The notes: generated from the letters alone by a model not told the origin. A stretch of DNA of 64,000 nt from Notospermus geniculatus (GCA_002633025.1 NMRB01000154.1:460128-524127); one strand, 5' to 3'; shown: positions 43,601-55,047, counted from the stretch's first letter. Made by a program: numbers and translations.

Positions 43601-46600
43601 GCCGGTCATGCCGGTGGTTTCGTCCGGCATGTCGTGGAAAAATGGTTACCCAACGTTTTTATGAAGTCGTAGACTTCATATTGCTACTGGGCTGGGCTGG
43701 AAAAAGTGGCGTGACGGCGTGGTGTGTGGCCTCGACCCAGTGGCCGTTTGCACGGCTCTTTCACAGGCCAATGCATGGCCAGGTGTAGCCTGGACACCGG
43801 CTAACCTGGATCTACGATGACGTTGAACCGGCGCTCTTTCCACACGCCAATGTACGGCTACTAAACCTGGAGACGAGGAGGGCGACGAGACAGGTTTGCG
43901 ACCCGTCTATTCGCAGTCTGCATCCGCCAACTCGTGACACTCTGATGAACATGATGATATAGTTCCTNNNNNNNNNNNNNNNNNNNNNNNNNNNNNNNNN
44001 NNNNNNNNNNNNNNNNNNNNNNNNNNNNNNNNNNNNNNNNNNNNNNNNNNNNNNNNNNNNNNNNNNNNNNNNNNNNNNNNNNNNNNNNNNNNNNNNNNNN
44101 NNNNNNNNNNNNNNNNNNNNNNNNNNNNNNNNNNNNNNNNNNNNNNNNNNNNNNNNNNNNNNNNNNNNNNNNNNNNNNNNNNNNNNNNNNNNNNNNNNNN
44201 NNNNNNNNNNNNNNNNNNNNNNNNNNNNNNNNNNNNNNNNNNNNNNNNNNNNNNNNNNNNNNCGTTGGGTGTCTACAAAACTAAGACCTAAGACCTACAA
44301 AAGTAAGACCCCCACAGTACAAAAGTAAGACCGTGTTATAAAAGTAAGACCCCACAGTACAAAAGTAAGACCGTGTTATAAAAGTAAGACCCCCACAGTA
44401 CAAAAGTAAGACCCTGTTATAAAAGTAAAGCCGCCCATACACGGCGCAATATTATTGCACAATATGGGGCCCAAATGGGTGGTCGTGTGCTTCTAGCATG
44501 ATAATTAGAAGAAAGATTGACAATAATATTGCCCATTGTGATCCTCATATTGTGCAATAATATTGATCGTGTATGGGCAGCTTTAGACCCCCACAGTACA
44601 AACGTAAGACCCTGTTATAAACTCGGAATTCTCGTTAACTTTGAAACGATGGTCCTGATTGGCTCCCGAGTTTTAAGGCCATGTAAATGAAATAGTTGGT
44701 TAACGTCCTTCGACTCTCAATTTTCTGAGGAGGGCAGGGTTCTTTTAAACATTTTTATTGAGTTTGAGGTGCATGTTACCATGGTAACCAGCATGGTCCG
44801 TGGCAACCTGAGGGAAATTCCAAATGTAATACTATTAGGTATGAATTGAAATAAAAAACTACTGCGTTGTTTGTTTTATTTTAAAGCATCCCAGCCTAAG
44901 ATTTTATCACTGTCTTGGCGGTTTTTTGAACGTTTTTTGAAAATATTTTTTTGAGGGGGTGACTTCAGTGGCGGGAGGGGATGCTAACCAACTATTTTCT
45001 ACATGGCTTAATGCGGCAGTTAAAGGTGAAATAAAGGCCTTATATACCCCTGTCTAGAAAAATTTTAATGAGGTCGAATTTGATTGGATGTTGGTGCATG
45101 GTGATGTCCCATCATGTCGCAGCACAATCTGAGATAAAAGGGGGCGCTGCGATCGCTTTCATGAAACTCGGTTTTTTCTGTAGTGCAGCCCTATGGGTTA
45201 ATTTTTTTTAAAAATTCCTTCGCATTGCATTAGTAACTGGGATGTATCTACAAAAGACTGACTCAAAACTACAATAATAGGTGGCGCTGCTGAAATATTA
45301 ATACGTTTACGTTTTTAACCATAAGTTCCGAATGAGTTAACATATTGACCTAATTCCTGTACATTCATCATGTACACATGTCTGTACATCCGTACATATG
45401 CAGTTTGCCGCATTAACCCCTTCCTCCATTTTGTCAGTGAAATAGAATGCTTGGATTTTCTGCTCAGACCGTCTCTCGTTTAAATTTTGCATATTTAATT
45501 AGGTCATGACGTCGTCAGATTATGCAAATTGGGTCAAAAAAGTCCGTCACGTGACCTTGTTAGGGTTGTCTCCGCTAGGCCCCCCACTAATATAAGTGCA
45601 GGAAGGAAATGAAGTAAGGAAGGCCGAGGAATCCCGACACAGTCAGTCACTGTGTCGGGATGATTGCGATCTAGGTGACGCTGTGAGGAGTTTCTACTAC
45701 AATGCCCATCCTGTTTAAACTAGGCCCCCAACCACACAGCACTTCGAAACGACTTCATTGCTGGCCTTGGCCAGCTCTTGTTTAGGGTATGGATCCGTAC
45801 CCTGGAAAAATGTAACGGTACGGAATTTTACCCATTTTACCCTCTGGCGGAAACCCTGTGAGCTTATACCATACTACATTGTCTGTCGCCGTCCATCCAT
45901 AGATTCACCAAATTTTTTCTGTACGTGTATTTAATGAAGTTTCATGACATATTGTAATGTTTTCCATTTTAGGGCGGCGACTTTTCAAGCAGTGGCTGTG
46001 CGCTCCACTCTGTAATACATATGCCATAAACGAACGTCTAGATGCCGTCGAGGACCTCATGAATAATCCTGAAGTTGTGTCCGAGGTCACTGACATTTTG
46101 AGGAAGTTGCCAGACTTGGAAAGGTTGCTCAGCAAGTGAGTGGTTGAAGATTGGTGTTCTAGATTAGGCCGAGGTTTAAAACACTGAGGAGGACTTGATT
46201 GAAAAGAGAATAAAATATACATAGGACAAAGTAGCAAACAGCCTCCTCTCAAACATTAAAATGTGTTGAGTGATCGACACGTCATCTAAAAACATGTGGC
46301 AGAATTGAACTTTATCAACTGCAGTTGTCTGGTTAGTGCTGGCGATTGATGCCAAATGCGAGGGTCCGTGGGTTCGAGTTCGGTAGGAAGCTATGTCTTT
46401 CACCTTAGAAATCCGTTTCTATTTCGTGTTCTCTACAATACTGACATGGTTAACATTGCTATTTCTCTTGACTCCTCATACTCTTCTCATTGATCTTGTA
46501 GGATTCATACTCTTGGTTCAGCAGCAAGAACCAAAGAGCATCCTGATGGACGAGCTATATTCTTTGAAGATGTCAAATATAGGTGAGTTGTGAATCTGTG

Positions 46601-49600
46601 TGGATTTCATGAGACAGGCACTGTGTTGTTTCGGGTCAATTTCTTTACAAGCATTGGGAATTTTATTTGGCCCATCTATGGGTTGGTCTGTTTTAAATTG
46701 GCGCACCAAACTCCGGGATATACACAACGTTGAAGACTTGAAGCCTGGGCCCTAGTTACGTTTGATGTGAAACACTTATTTTTCAGTAAGAGGAAAATCG
46801 AAGACTTTCTTGGCACATTGAGTGGGTTCAAGTTGGCACTTCAGGCAATGCAACTCTTCAAGAAATCTCTCTCTTCTTTCAAGTAAGTTGAAACCACATT
46901 TCATTGTGTTGTACCGGATATTACTATTCAGATATATCACTCAAGTGAAATGTTTTATGAAAACGTGTTATCCAATGGAAATTTCCTAAGAACTGTTCAA
47001 ATATTTCATTTAGGTCGAAATTGCTGAGACAGACAGTTGGCATAAAGGGTTCCAACAATGAAGGACGGTTCCCCGACATCTCAGATGATCTGCTCTTCTT
47101 CGATGTAAGTTAAGGCTCTAGCGTCTTCAAATCCTTTGCAAGATACTGTATGTACTCGCCTATAAGATCCCAAGCAGACCATACCCCGATTCTAATTCCA
47201 CCTGCATGGGCATACTGAAAACAGCAATACACAATGTTGGGCCTTTCGCCGACTAACCATTTACTCAGCAATCTGCCCAAAACACGGGTCGGCCCAAATC
47301 CGCCCCAACGGATCATCTAAATGCTACTAAACGAAGCTGAATACCGGTATTTGGGTTACGCCGAATGAGTAGGCCTATTGTGAGGAAATGGGTTAAGCTG
47401 GTTGGATTTTGAAGTCTACAGCACAGAAAATGCCGAGTCCTAATGAGTTGATCTAAAATTCTTATTCATAATCATAACTTTGATCTTCAGAATTCATTTA
47501 ACCATGAAAAAGCCCGAAAGGATGGTGTCATCTTGCCCAACCATGGGGTGGACTTGGAATATGATGGAGCGATAGAAGAAATGAAGAGAATGAAGGAAGA
47601 GTTGGATGATTATTTGAAAAAACAGAAGAAGTCGCTGGGATGTCAGGTGAGATGGAGAATTTTTTGAAGTTTTGAAGCCTTCAATATTTGAAATGGTTGA
47701 ATATCTGATAAGAATGAGTTTCGCAATCGCCCGGTTAGGCCCACGAATACGCTTGTCAATGGGGCGGGCATACTCAGACACCAGAAAATCATAACCTTAA
47801 TGTAATCGTAGGTCTATCCGGGCGGTTGCAAACCTCTGTATTATTTGGAGAAATGCATGTACGTTGACTTCGATGTGATTTGAAAACAAAATATAGCACA
47901 ACTGATCCCATGTACAGTAGAACCTCCCTTAACGGACACCTCTGCCAGGAGGACACCTCTCAATTAAGGACACCGAAGTTCAGTCCCAAACTGGTCATTT
48001 CTATTCATTTCAACCTCTGTAATCAGGACACCTCTCAATTAAGGACAGCATCTGTCAGTCCCAAAGGTGTCCTTAATAGAGAGGTTCCACTGTACATCAC
48101 TTGAAGAGTGGGTTTCTGTTTGGAATCAATCCTTGACGCTCAGCGGAAACAGGGGCTGATAAATTCCACTTTTATTCCTGAATTTCAGTCCCTGACGTAC
48201 TGGGGTTCAGGAAAGAACCGTTATCAAATCGAGGTCCCTGACTCGGCGGCTAAGAGGGTCCCACACGAGTATGAGTTGAAATCACAGAAGAAGGGCTATA
48301 AGCGTTACTGGACTGATGATATTGAAGATATGCTTGGATGCCTGACGTCTGCTGAGGATCGGAGAGATAGTGCTCTACGTGATGTCATGAGGAGGATCTT
48401 CTACGCTTTTGATAAGAAGTAAGTGGAACTCACTTCTAGGATTGTTGTGAAGCTACATGCAGTGATCTATTAGAGTTGTACCAATCAAAGTGCAGATAAG
48501 GTCCCGCCTAATTCACCGGGCAGGTGTTTATTCACCGTTTGTTGCGTCCTCGTGATCACACAGCAGCGCAGCGATTTAGGGGAGTGCGCGGTCACAAGAT
48601 TTCAGGAATTACAGCTGTAGCTAAGATCGCGCAGTCACTAAGCTTGAAGGGCTTACATGGTTGGCTTCAACAGGGTTTTGATTTTCAGTCGTAATGCCTG
48701 GTCTGCCGTCTCATGTTTCAGGTACAAGACTTGGGAGGCAGTCATTCAGTGTCTGTCCGTTCTCGACGTTCTGATCACGTTGGCAGAGTACAGTCGTTGT
48801 GGCGATGGTGTGATGTGTCGGCCAGAGGTCATCAGTCCTGATACAGATACAAAGGTATGTGTTGAGATATCACGCTAGTCTCTAATGTCTGATGACTTGT
48901 CTTCATGCTATGACTGAGCTAACAGACTTGAGACAGTGGCTTTTACTTAAGGTTTTTTTGCAGTAGATTTACATTGGACATTGCTGTGGAAATATCAAGT
49001 AAAAGCATTTGCTAACTCTTATGAATACCAGAGCCTTTTCTGAAATCTAGTGTGGAAAAGTGCCAGCCTGAAGAAGACCCCGATTGGGGTCGAAAATTCG
49101 CAAATATTCTCGAAATGGACTTTATATACATTATCTTATGAATACCAGCCCGGCAAATGGTTTACTAATAGAGGCATCTTCCTGGCAATGTCTCATTCTC
49201 GAATCACGACGATTTGAAAATGTTTCTTGAACCAAAACACTTGCTCTTTCTTATGCAGCCATTCATAGAAATCCGAGAAGGACGTCATCCATGTATCGTG
49301 AGAACTTTCACCGGAGGAGACTTTATTCCAAATGATACTGTTGTGGGAATGAGTGATGTAAGTGTATAATACAGAAGATACCTACAGTTAGTGCAGTTGC
49401 GTTGACAAAATGTCTAAAAGGATCTTGACGCAAGGGCCCAACGCGCCGCGTAGCGGCCAACAGCGAAGCTAGCCAAAGACTTTTCATGGGTCAGTCAATA
49501 GAATTGGACTCATAGATTGGAAGATTATTCTGATTTGTAACGTCATTCTAATTAACATAAAAATATGTTGAGTAGCTGGGATATGTTTATAAACATTTAT

Positions 49601-51847
49601 TGAGCAGCTACCGTCATGACATGGCCGGCTGGCGCATCGGTAGAGCGTCCGGCTCTGAATCCGGGACGCCGGGTTCGAGCCTTGCGATAGGAATTTTTTT
49701 CACGTGTCTGTTTCTCTGTTTATTTTTTTTGCTGAAAACGTTTAGTCGCAGGATGAATATCTCCCCAGCCCTTCCATTTCCCTACAAATCTGCATTTGCT
49801 AATAAATACTTATAACCACAGAGAGACTTTTCACAGATCCCTGTCAGCTGCCCTGTATTCAGAGAGACTTTTCACTAAAGTCTCTCTGAATGCAGGGCAG
49901 CTGACTACCATCCACATTCCCCTCCCAGTCACCAAAAATATCAACACCACAACTAACGTTCAAGACTACTGGGTGGGCGACATATGAGCATTGTGATGGG
50001 GTGTATTATGTAAAAAAAATTGCAAAAATTTTTTTTTTTCAAAAAAGTTTTTTTTCAAAAAAAAATGTTTTCAAAAAAAAGTTTCAAAAACTTTTTTTCA
50101 AAAATTTTTTCAAAAAAAATTTTTTTGTCCGTACCCTCTTTTTTTTTTCTGGCGGAAACCCTGCCGCTCTGCAGCACACTTGTTTTGAAAAAAAAATGGT
50201 CATGGTGTTCCATGTGTTTAATTGACTTTCGTAGGTAAATGATGAAGAAATGGAAGGGAACACTGACGGTAGTGTTGTTCTGGTGACTGGTCCCAACATG
50301 GGAGGTAAATCAACTCTGATGAGGCAGGTCGGGTTGATGGTCGTCATGGCTCAGTTGGTAAGTGGAATCCTTCCAGTGTGGATGCCCCAGCGAAATGTTG
50401 TAGCCAAATGGCAAATGGGGTACAAACTTTGTTACCAGATATGAAAATATATTATTAGTCAGTAGTGACAAAAATAGTACCGTCACTTGATGCAATTTCT
50501 TTCCTTGGTTCAGGGTTGCTATGTGCCTGCGGAGAAATGCCGTCTGACACCAGTAGATCGAGTTTTCACACGGCTTGGAGCATCGGACAGAATCATGGCT
50601 GGTAAGTTCGTCACCTTATGCCAAAAATATGCCACCTCAGATCGGTCAGGGAGCCAGTCTCTCCTCAGTAATAAAACCGTTCTCTCTTTACAGGTGAGAG
50701 TACATTCTTTGTTGAGTTGAGCGAGACTTCAGCGATTCTTCAACACGCAACTCGACATTCGCTTGTCCTCATGGACGAATTGGGACGCGGTACGGCCACC
50801 TATGACGGGACTGCCATCGCCTGTGCTGTGGTCAATGAACTCTCACAAAATATTGGCTGCAGGACGCTCTTCTCTACTCATTACCATTCCTTGGTGGAGG
50901 AGTTCTCTCATGATCCTAACATCAGATGTGGTCACATGGTAAGTGTTCTCGTAGCCGAGTCGCTCTTTTCACACAAAAAGCAATTGTTGTCGCTGTTTAT
51001 TTCCCTGACAAGAACTATATGCCTGGCAACATTTTATGAACATGGGCCCTGGTCAGTATAAAAATACCGATCAAATGGACTTTTTAGCATTATCATATCC
51101 GGTAAAATACTTGCGCATGGATAAATTCTGGAGAGTGTGTGGAATCAGAGCAGATCCGTGAGCAAGTGATCAGTGATCTTCATGCTCAAAAAATCTACTG
51201 AGAATCTCAGTACTCCTCTGCAAGCAAATTAAAATTGTTTTGGGGTACCAGATTTTCACATTGTTGTTTCAGGCGTGCATGGTGGAAAATGAAAATGAGG
51301 AAGACCCAAGCCAGGAGACAATTACCTTCCTCTATAAGTTCATCAAGGGAGAGTGTCCAAAGAGTTACGGTTTTAACGCGGCAAGACTCGCTGACCTGCC
51401 AGAAGAGGTCATCACGGTGGCACGGAAGAAAGCCAGGGAGTTTGAGGACACACAGAACAGGATGAAGATATTTAGGTTCGTACAGACAATTAATAGTGGA
51501 TATTGCGACGACTTGGTTTGGCCTGCGACATCGCGGAATCCTTTGGGCCGATAATAGGGAGGTTTCACAAGCGCCCGGTTAGGCCATACGACAACATTTA
51601 TCTATTGTTTGGGTACATCCACACGATAGATAAACATCGTCATAGGGCCTAACCAGGCGCTTGCGAAACCTCCCTAATGCTTCAAATGCCGTGAGAATTT
51701 TACATTTTCAACCATTTTGTGGGTCTGGAGCACTTGAAATTTTGTGATGAAGGTTAACTTTGATTTGCTTTGTCTTTCAGAATGTTGCAAAAACAGGACG
51801 ACTTCACTGTGGACCAAGTCAAGAGTGTCCAGAGTCAGATTGCCTGA
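37558..51847 (+). CDS. MSH6: DNA mismatch-repair protein MSH6
   Basis: 25 exons, all GT/AG and phase-consistent: 37558-37693, 38136-38310, 38610-38886, 39138-39234, 39656-39774, 40198-40434, 40866-40948, 41253-41340, 41613-41747, 42102-42732, 42897-43102, 43217-43325, 45973-46135, 46502-46582, 46787-46882, 47014-47104, 47491-47646, 48189-48418, 48722-48854, 49259-49357, 50235-50357, 50514-50601, 50694-50938, 51273-51475, 51781-51847. Sum 4068 nt, 1355 aa (human 1360). Order: PIP box QKSLFSFF (7-14), PWWP domain (from 46), acidic/basic disordered linker, MutS core with mismatch wedge KFYE (F428, E430), and ATPase with Walker [11 protein letters not shown] (K1139) and Walker [12 protein letters not shown] (D1212, E1213). 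With MSH2 it forms MutS-alpha, which binds base mismatches and 1-2 nt loops. A second ATG at 37567 (MSKQKSLF) matches the human start better. All key residues are present. Confidence 0.97.
38136..38310 (+). CDS. MSH6: MSH6 exon 2 (PWWP domain)
   Basis: [20 protein letters not shown] begins the PWWP domain, known in vertebrate MSH6 to read H3K36me3. It continues into exon 3 (RAWIQSKFIKPFEG). Confidence 0.93.
40549..40810 (+). mobile_element. tRNA-headed SINE in MSH6 intron 6
   Basis: The head GGTAGCCTCGTGGTTATCTG (A-box) with GGTTCTAGGTTCGAATCCCA (B-box) is followed by a tail with CCTTTGCAAGGGCAAGTTAA and GAGGAACATGAGTAGCTTGA. The tail is shared with 57985-58085 and partly with 36896-37240. 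Confidence 0.7.
41015..41185 (+). repeat. Dispersed repeat family R4, copy 1 (MSH6 intron 7)
   Basis: GATCATCATTGGTCATCA, ACATTTCAGCTATTGTGCTG and GGCCGTTAACCCTTTCCT recur at 41797-41985, in part at 58770-58850, and inverted at 63545-63650. It ends with GGGTCACATAT. Confidence 0.75.
41613..41747 (+). CDS. MSH6: MSH6 exon 9 (mismatch-binding wedge)
   Basis: [20 protein letters not shown] then [12 protein letters not shown]: the Phe-Tyr-Glu motif that stacks on the mispaired base. Confidence 0.95.
41797..41985 (+). repeat. Dispersed repeat family R4, copy 2 (MSH6 intron 9)
   Basis: Bounded by AAATGTGACCCGCTCCAGC and GATCGGGTCACATATCG, short inverted ends. This suggests the R4 family is a MITE with GTGACCC termini. 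Confidence 0.75.
42102..42732 (+). CDS. MSH6: MSH6 exon 10 (MutS domains I-II)
   Basis: The longest exon (631 nt). It encodes [49 protein letters not shown] and a connector domain with [20 protein letters not shown]. Confidence 0.95.
43968..44262. other. Assembly gap
   Basis: 295 consecutive Ns inside the transposon of MSH6 intron 12; no MSH6 exon is missing. Confidence 1.
44272..44430. repeat. ~40-bp tandem repeat
   Basis: AAAAGTAAGACCCCCACAGT then ACAAAAGTAAGACCGTGTTAT repeats three to four times and resumes after the nested MITE at 44585-44620. Confidence 0.85.
44426..44583. mobile_element. Nested MITE (AAGCCGCCCATACACG)
   Basis: Arms of about 40 bp: AAGCCGCCCATACACG...CAATATTATTGCACAATAT and its inverse. 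TA lies on each side. It is inserted within the 40-bp tandem repeat, so it is younger than the repeat. Confidence 0.8.
45631..45661. repeat. 31-bp perfect hairpin
   Basis: ATCCCGACACAGT, a 5-base loop, ACTGTGTCGGGAT; inside the transposon. Confidence 0.8.
46325..46440 (+). mobile_element. SINE-like repeat in MSH6 intron 13
   Basis: GGTTAGTGCTGGCGATTGAT, GAGGGTCCGTGGGTTCGAGT (B-box-like) and AGCTATGTCTTTCACCTTAG; same family as 8820-8990 on the other strand. Confidence 0.55.
47707..47840. mobile_element. MITE in MSH6 intron 17 (TCGCCCGGTTAGGCC)
   Basis: GAGTTTCGCAATCGCCCGGT and inverted AGAGGTTTGCAACCGCCCGG ends; related to 51556-51677. Confidence 0.7.
47917..48094. mobile_element. MITE in MSH6 intron 17 (ACAGTAGAACCTC, pogo/mariner-like)
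   Basis: Ends TACAGTAGAACCTCCCTTAA and inverted TACAGTGGAACCTCTCTATT, with internal direct repeats GGACACCTCTCAATTAAGGA. The CAGTRGAACCTC terminus is typical of pogo/mariner-related MITEs with TA duplications. Confidence 0.85.
49620..49690 (+). mobile_element. tRNA-like SINE head in MSH6 intron 20
   Basis: GGCCGGCTGGCGCATCGGTA (A-box), an anticodon-like CTCTGAA, then CGCCGGGTTCGAGCC (B-box). The CTG in the loop is Gln-like, but the stems are imperfect and a T-rich run follows, so a SINE head is more likely than a working tRNA. Confidence 0.55.
49843..49905. repeat. 63-bp near-perfect hairpin
   Basis: GTCAGCTGCCCTGTATTCAG...AAAGTCTCTCTGAATGCAGG...: arms of 29-30 bp with one mismatch and a loop of about 4 bases, in MSH6 intron 20. 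A third partial arm (CAGAGAGACTTTTCAC) precedes it at 49819. Confidence 0.8.
50001..50167. mobile_element. Right-end fragment of the CAGGG transposon family
   Basis: Alternating A and T tracts followed by GTACCCTCT...CTGGCGGAAACCCTG, the inverse of the left end at 43372. No partner end is seen, so this is a solo or truncated copy in MSH6 intron 20. Confidence 0.7.
50235..50938 (+). CDS. MSH6: MSH6 exons 21-23 (ABC-type ATPase)
   Basis: Exon 21 has Walker A ([10 protein letters not shown]). Exon 22 has [19 protein letters not shown]. Exon 23 has the signature [12 protein letters not shown], Walker B, and the D-loop/switch regions up to [13 protein letters not shown]. Confidence 0.95.
51556..51677. 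mobile_element. MITE in MSH6 intron 24 (AGGGAGGTTTC)
   Basis: Ends AGGGAGGTTTCACAAGCGCC and inverted AGGGAGGTTTCGCAAGCGCC; 45-bp arms, with TAAT on the outer sides. Confidence 0.85.
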
Positions 51848-51866
51848 AGTACATTACATGTACTCT

Positions 51867-51872
51867 AATAAA
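51867..51872 (+). terminator. MSH6 polyadenylation signal
   Basis: AATAAA 20 nt after the MSH6 stop codon, implying a very short 3' UTR. Confidence 0.7.
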
Positions 51873-52010
51873 AACCTACTGTGTATATACATGTAGAAGC
51901 GGCTCTTGTTACTTCAGTGAAGTGTAAACCTTGTACAAAGTACTTTTACTTTGGAATGGCATGGTTACAATGTGCCTAATTAAGTATCGACTCAGTGTAC
52001 AATGCTTGTA

Positions 52011-52225
52011 TATGTAACCCTCCACCACAAAACCAGTTGGAAGTTGGAAGTTGCTCCGAAGTTGGCAAGTTGGGAATGAATTATCTGTCAATTTCAGTAT
52101 TGTCTGTCTGTTGTGAAGTCTGAGTGATTCTATTTCTTTCTTTATCTCCTGGTGTCATGTCATTATGTTAAAGCTCATTTTCCGTGCGACTTCCGACTGG
52201 TTTTGTGGTGGAGGGTCACATATGT
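52011..52225. mobile_element. MITE downstream of MSH6 (GTAACCCTCCACCAC)
   Basis: ATGTAACCCTCCACCACAAA and inverted ATGTGACCCTCCACCACAAA ends. The interior (ATTGTCTGTCTGTTGTGAA, CTCCTGGTGTCATG) resembles that of 61287-61482. Confidence 0.8.
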
Positions 52226-53209
52226 AGATGTGTCTGATTTTATATGACATTTTCAGCAAAAATTTGTTGCTTAATCAACTTTACAAGCATGTTGTTATTA
52301 CTATGAGTGTACCAGTATATGAAGACCAGTGACGAAAATTACTAGTGCTGATATCTTCGTGATCTTTTGTCCTATGGTGGTTGTTGTTGCTGTGTTATAA
52401 TGAGCACACCTTCTAAAATTTGGCTCTGATGCTGGATTTAACATACATAGATCATGTCGTGTGAGTCTTGTCTCACATAAAGTGGACCAGAATTTTCAGA
52501 ATTAGGCACATACGTACAATCATGTGATTTGCTTGTTTCCTCTGGAAATTTCATGATCAGTCCACATGAGCAGCTTGGCCCAAGTGTAAACATTCTTCTG
52601 TGAAGGTATGGATTTGTTTTCAGATGTTGGTGTTGTATCTTGTAATGTACCTCAGCTGTTGCATTTAAACTGGTTAACTGTGCTGTTTATGACCTTGTTC
52701 TTAGGCAGAGGTCAGTGAGGACCCTCTACCCTGTGGTGAGATGTCAATTCAATAACCATCGTCAAGTAACTTCAGACACCAACACAAGATATCATCCATC
52801 GAAATCTTGCAACATCACCAAAGATGACGGATGGCATTGGAACTCTACAAAAGTTCCATTTCATGCAAGACTTTTATCTGAAAATGACACCACGATGATG
52901 TTATACCTGCGAACGGAAGTAATCACATGGGATTCTCATTGGTGGATCAAGCAATCTCTCTCGGCATCAGTCGTTGAAGTCCGAGGTTTTTTGCAACTTG
53001 GAATTTTTCCCACCACTGTCGGACAGCAAGAGTGTAAACGGAGCTACGTGATGTTGAAGTGTAAACCCACCTATAGGGTCATGGAAAGGAAAATTATCTC
53101 TTCGTTATCTGTTAATATTACTACGTGTAGTATGCATTTAAATTCCATATATCATTTGTAATAAAATACATCATAGATGATTGATTTGTTTTACTCCTCT
53201 CAATCACTT
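52226..53209. other. Intergenic between MSH6 and E2F7/8
   Basis: A 148-codon open frame at 52715-53161 begins with GTG and has no recognisable domain; I do not call it a gene. Confidence 0.4.
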
Positions 53210-53563
53210 TGAGAATGCCAGCTAACTTTTGAACGGTTGGGTTGGATTTACACCCCATAAATGGATTTACACCCCATAAATGTATTATCAACAGATAGAA
53301 ACATCGTGCCTCACAACCAAATAAGCAAGTGTTTTGTAGTTTTTAACTAGTTATGTAATAAATCGGAAACAGCGTTTTTATGCATTTTGACCCATTTTGT
53401 GTTAATTTACATAAAAAACGTCATTTCTGATTACATAACTACTGAAAACAATTAAGGACATGCTTATCTGCTTCTGAGGCACCATGTTTCTATCTGTTGG
53501 TAATACATTTATGGGGTGTAAATCCCACCGTTCAAAAGTTAGCTGTACATCGGCATTCTCCTG
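53210..53563. mobile_element. 354-bp foldback element
   Basis: Arms of about 165 bp: GAGAATGCCAGCTAACTTTT, TGTATTATCAACAGATAGAA and their inverses. The left arm has an extra tandem copy of GGATTTACACCCCATAAAT. Confidence 0.8.
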
Positions 53564-53706
53564 TACAGAGTTCTGCGGTGGCTTCCCAATGCACGTGGTC
53601 GGCAAAATCAAAACAAGGAGTTTGATGAATACGTCATCAGTTTGTGCGAATAACGTAATGAGAACAGGATGTAAACAAAAGTTTGCGCCGTCTCATTTGA
53701 ATACCA

Positions 53707-53822
53707 TCGTCCATTGGTCAATTTCAGCGAATTGATATTCAATGCTTTGAAAGTTTGTTCCTGATTGGTTCATTTACTTGGGAGGCGGGGCTGGTGCTGT
53801 TGAACCGACAGACCGCGCCAAA
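53707..53822 (+). promoter_or_regulatory. Candidate E2F7/8 promoter (CCAAT, GC box, E2F site)
   Basis: Inverted CCAAT boxes at about 53713 (ATTGGTCA) and 53763 (GATTGGTT), a GC box GGGAGGCGGGGC near 53780, and GCGCCAAA (TTTGGCGC on the other strand) at 53815-53822, a consensus E2F site. It is 2.3 kb before the first recognised exon. E2F family genes are commonly autoregulated. Confidence 0.45.
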
Positions 53823-55047
53823 TTTGTCTGTTGTTGACGCGGCGCGATGTAATCACAGTCACAGTGCGCGTAACGCGACCCCGGGAAACACACACAGCAC
53901 ATACAGGTTGCCGTTTTTTGCTAATTTTCTCAATAACAGAAATAAAATTCATGACATAAGAGTACGTCTTTGATTTGAATTACCTTGAGCATTGTTAAAT
54001 ATGAATGTTTCTGTATGATTCACTGTCTGGATGAGGTTGTTGTGTAAGATTTTTTGCGGTCACTCATTCATTCATTCAGTGCACCACTGCACTGCCTGCA
54101 TGCCTGCGTGCGTGTAATGCAATGCATTGTGAATACACACAGGGTTTATGCGGGTCTTTAAAAGTCCTTAAATTTGAGATTTTGATTTAATGGCCATTGA
54201 AAGTCTTTAAATTTTGCCCATTTTGCTGGATGGTCATAAAAAGTCTTTAAATCTTAGAAACAGTCTGGTCATAAAAATCATTAAATGATATTAGGCCTAC
54301 TGAGATGCCAGGAAATAGCGTCTATACAGCATTCTAATCTAGATTTCAAAATGTTCTGGGGGAGAACCCCCATACCCCCTTGATGCAGGGACCTTCGGCA
54401 CCCGTCTGTAACAACTGCCTTCGGCAACCACAAACATTCTCTCAATAAATAATCCCTGCAAGACCAACATGATCAGCTGTTTGGCGCTAAAAACCCGCTG
54501 CCGACCATGCTTGCTTCAGAGCGGCGAACTGCGCAGTTCTTTGCGCACCTCTCATTCAGCTGTGAGAACTCCATCTCACCTCAAGTTGGAGTGATTCATT
54601 GTATGTTGACCTACAGGTGTCTTATCAAACATTCAGCAAGTTCCATGAGTCAGACGGTCGTCAGTGCCAACGGCCAATGCAGCAGTTCTTGGAATTGAAT
54701 GATTGACGGGTCATAAACACAAGTGGCACGCGGCATCCTTTTGATGTCTGACGGAGTTCTGATTCAGAGTGTCGTCTGCTACTGCTCTGACTTGTGGGGA
54801 GCTGGATGAAATAGGCCTATAGTAGAGCTATTCAAACTCTAGATCTATGTTTGAATATTATCATACAAAGGCCTAGCTTCGCCTTGTGTAGGCTACGTAG
54901 GACGAATTAACCCTTCATGGTTGAAGATGGCAGAAGATTATGCTCACACATTCACTTGGACTACAAACTTGTGACCTGACAGTCATTTGACAAATTTATT
55001 TTATTTCTTCATTTTCAAAGAGTGCATCAAGCGAATCCAAGGTGATA

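Larger units (their letters stand above)
43372..45861. mobile_element. 2.5-kb DNA transposon in MSH6 intron 12
   Basis: Ends CAGGGTTTCCGCCAGA and inverted CAGGGTTTCCGCCAGAGGGT (GGCGGAAACCCTG at the right), flanked on both sides by TGAGC, a 5-bp target duplication. Just inside the left end lie alternating T and A tracts. The interior includes the 295-base gap, a tandem repeat and a nested MITE; no transposase is seen in what is sequenced. CAGGG ends with a 5-8 bp duplication fit hAT-type elements, but the class is inferred. It accounts for most of the 2.6-kb intron. Confidence 0.8.

Noticed and set aside
44272-44430. CRISPR-like array
   Set aside because: Repeats are contiguous with no unique spacers, and the genome is animal; it is a simple tandem repeat.
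52715-53161. 148-codon open frame after MSH6
   Set aside because: GTG start, no family resemblance, downstream of the MSH6 polyadenylation signal and next to MITEs.
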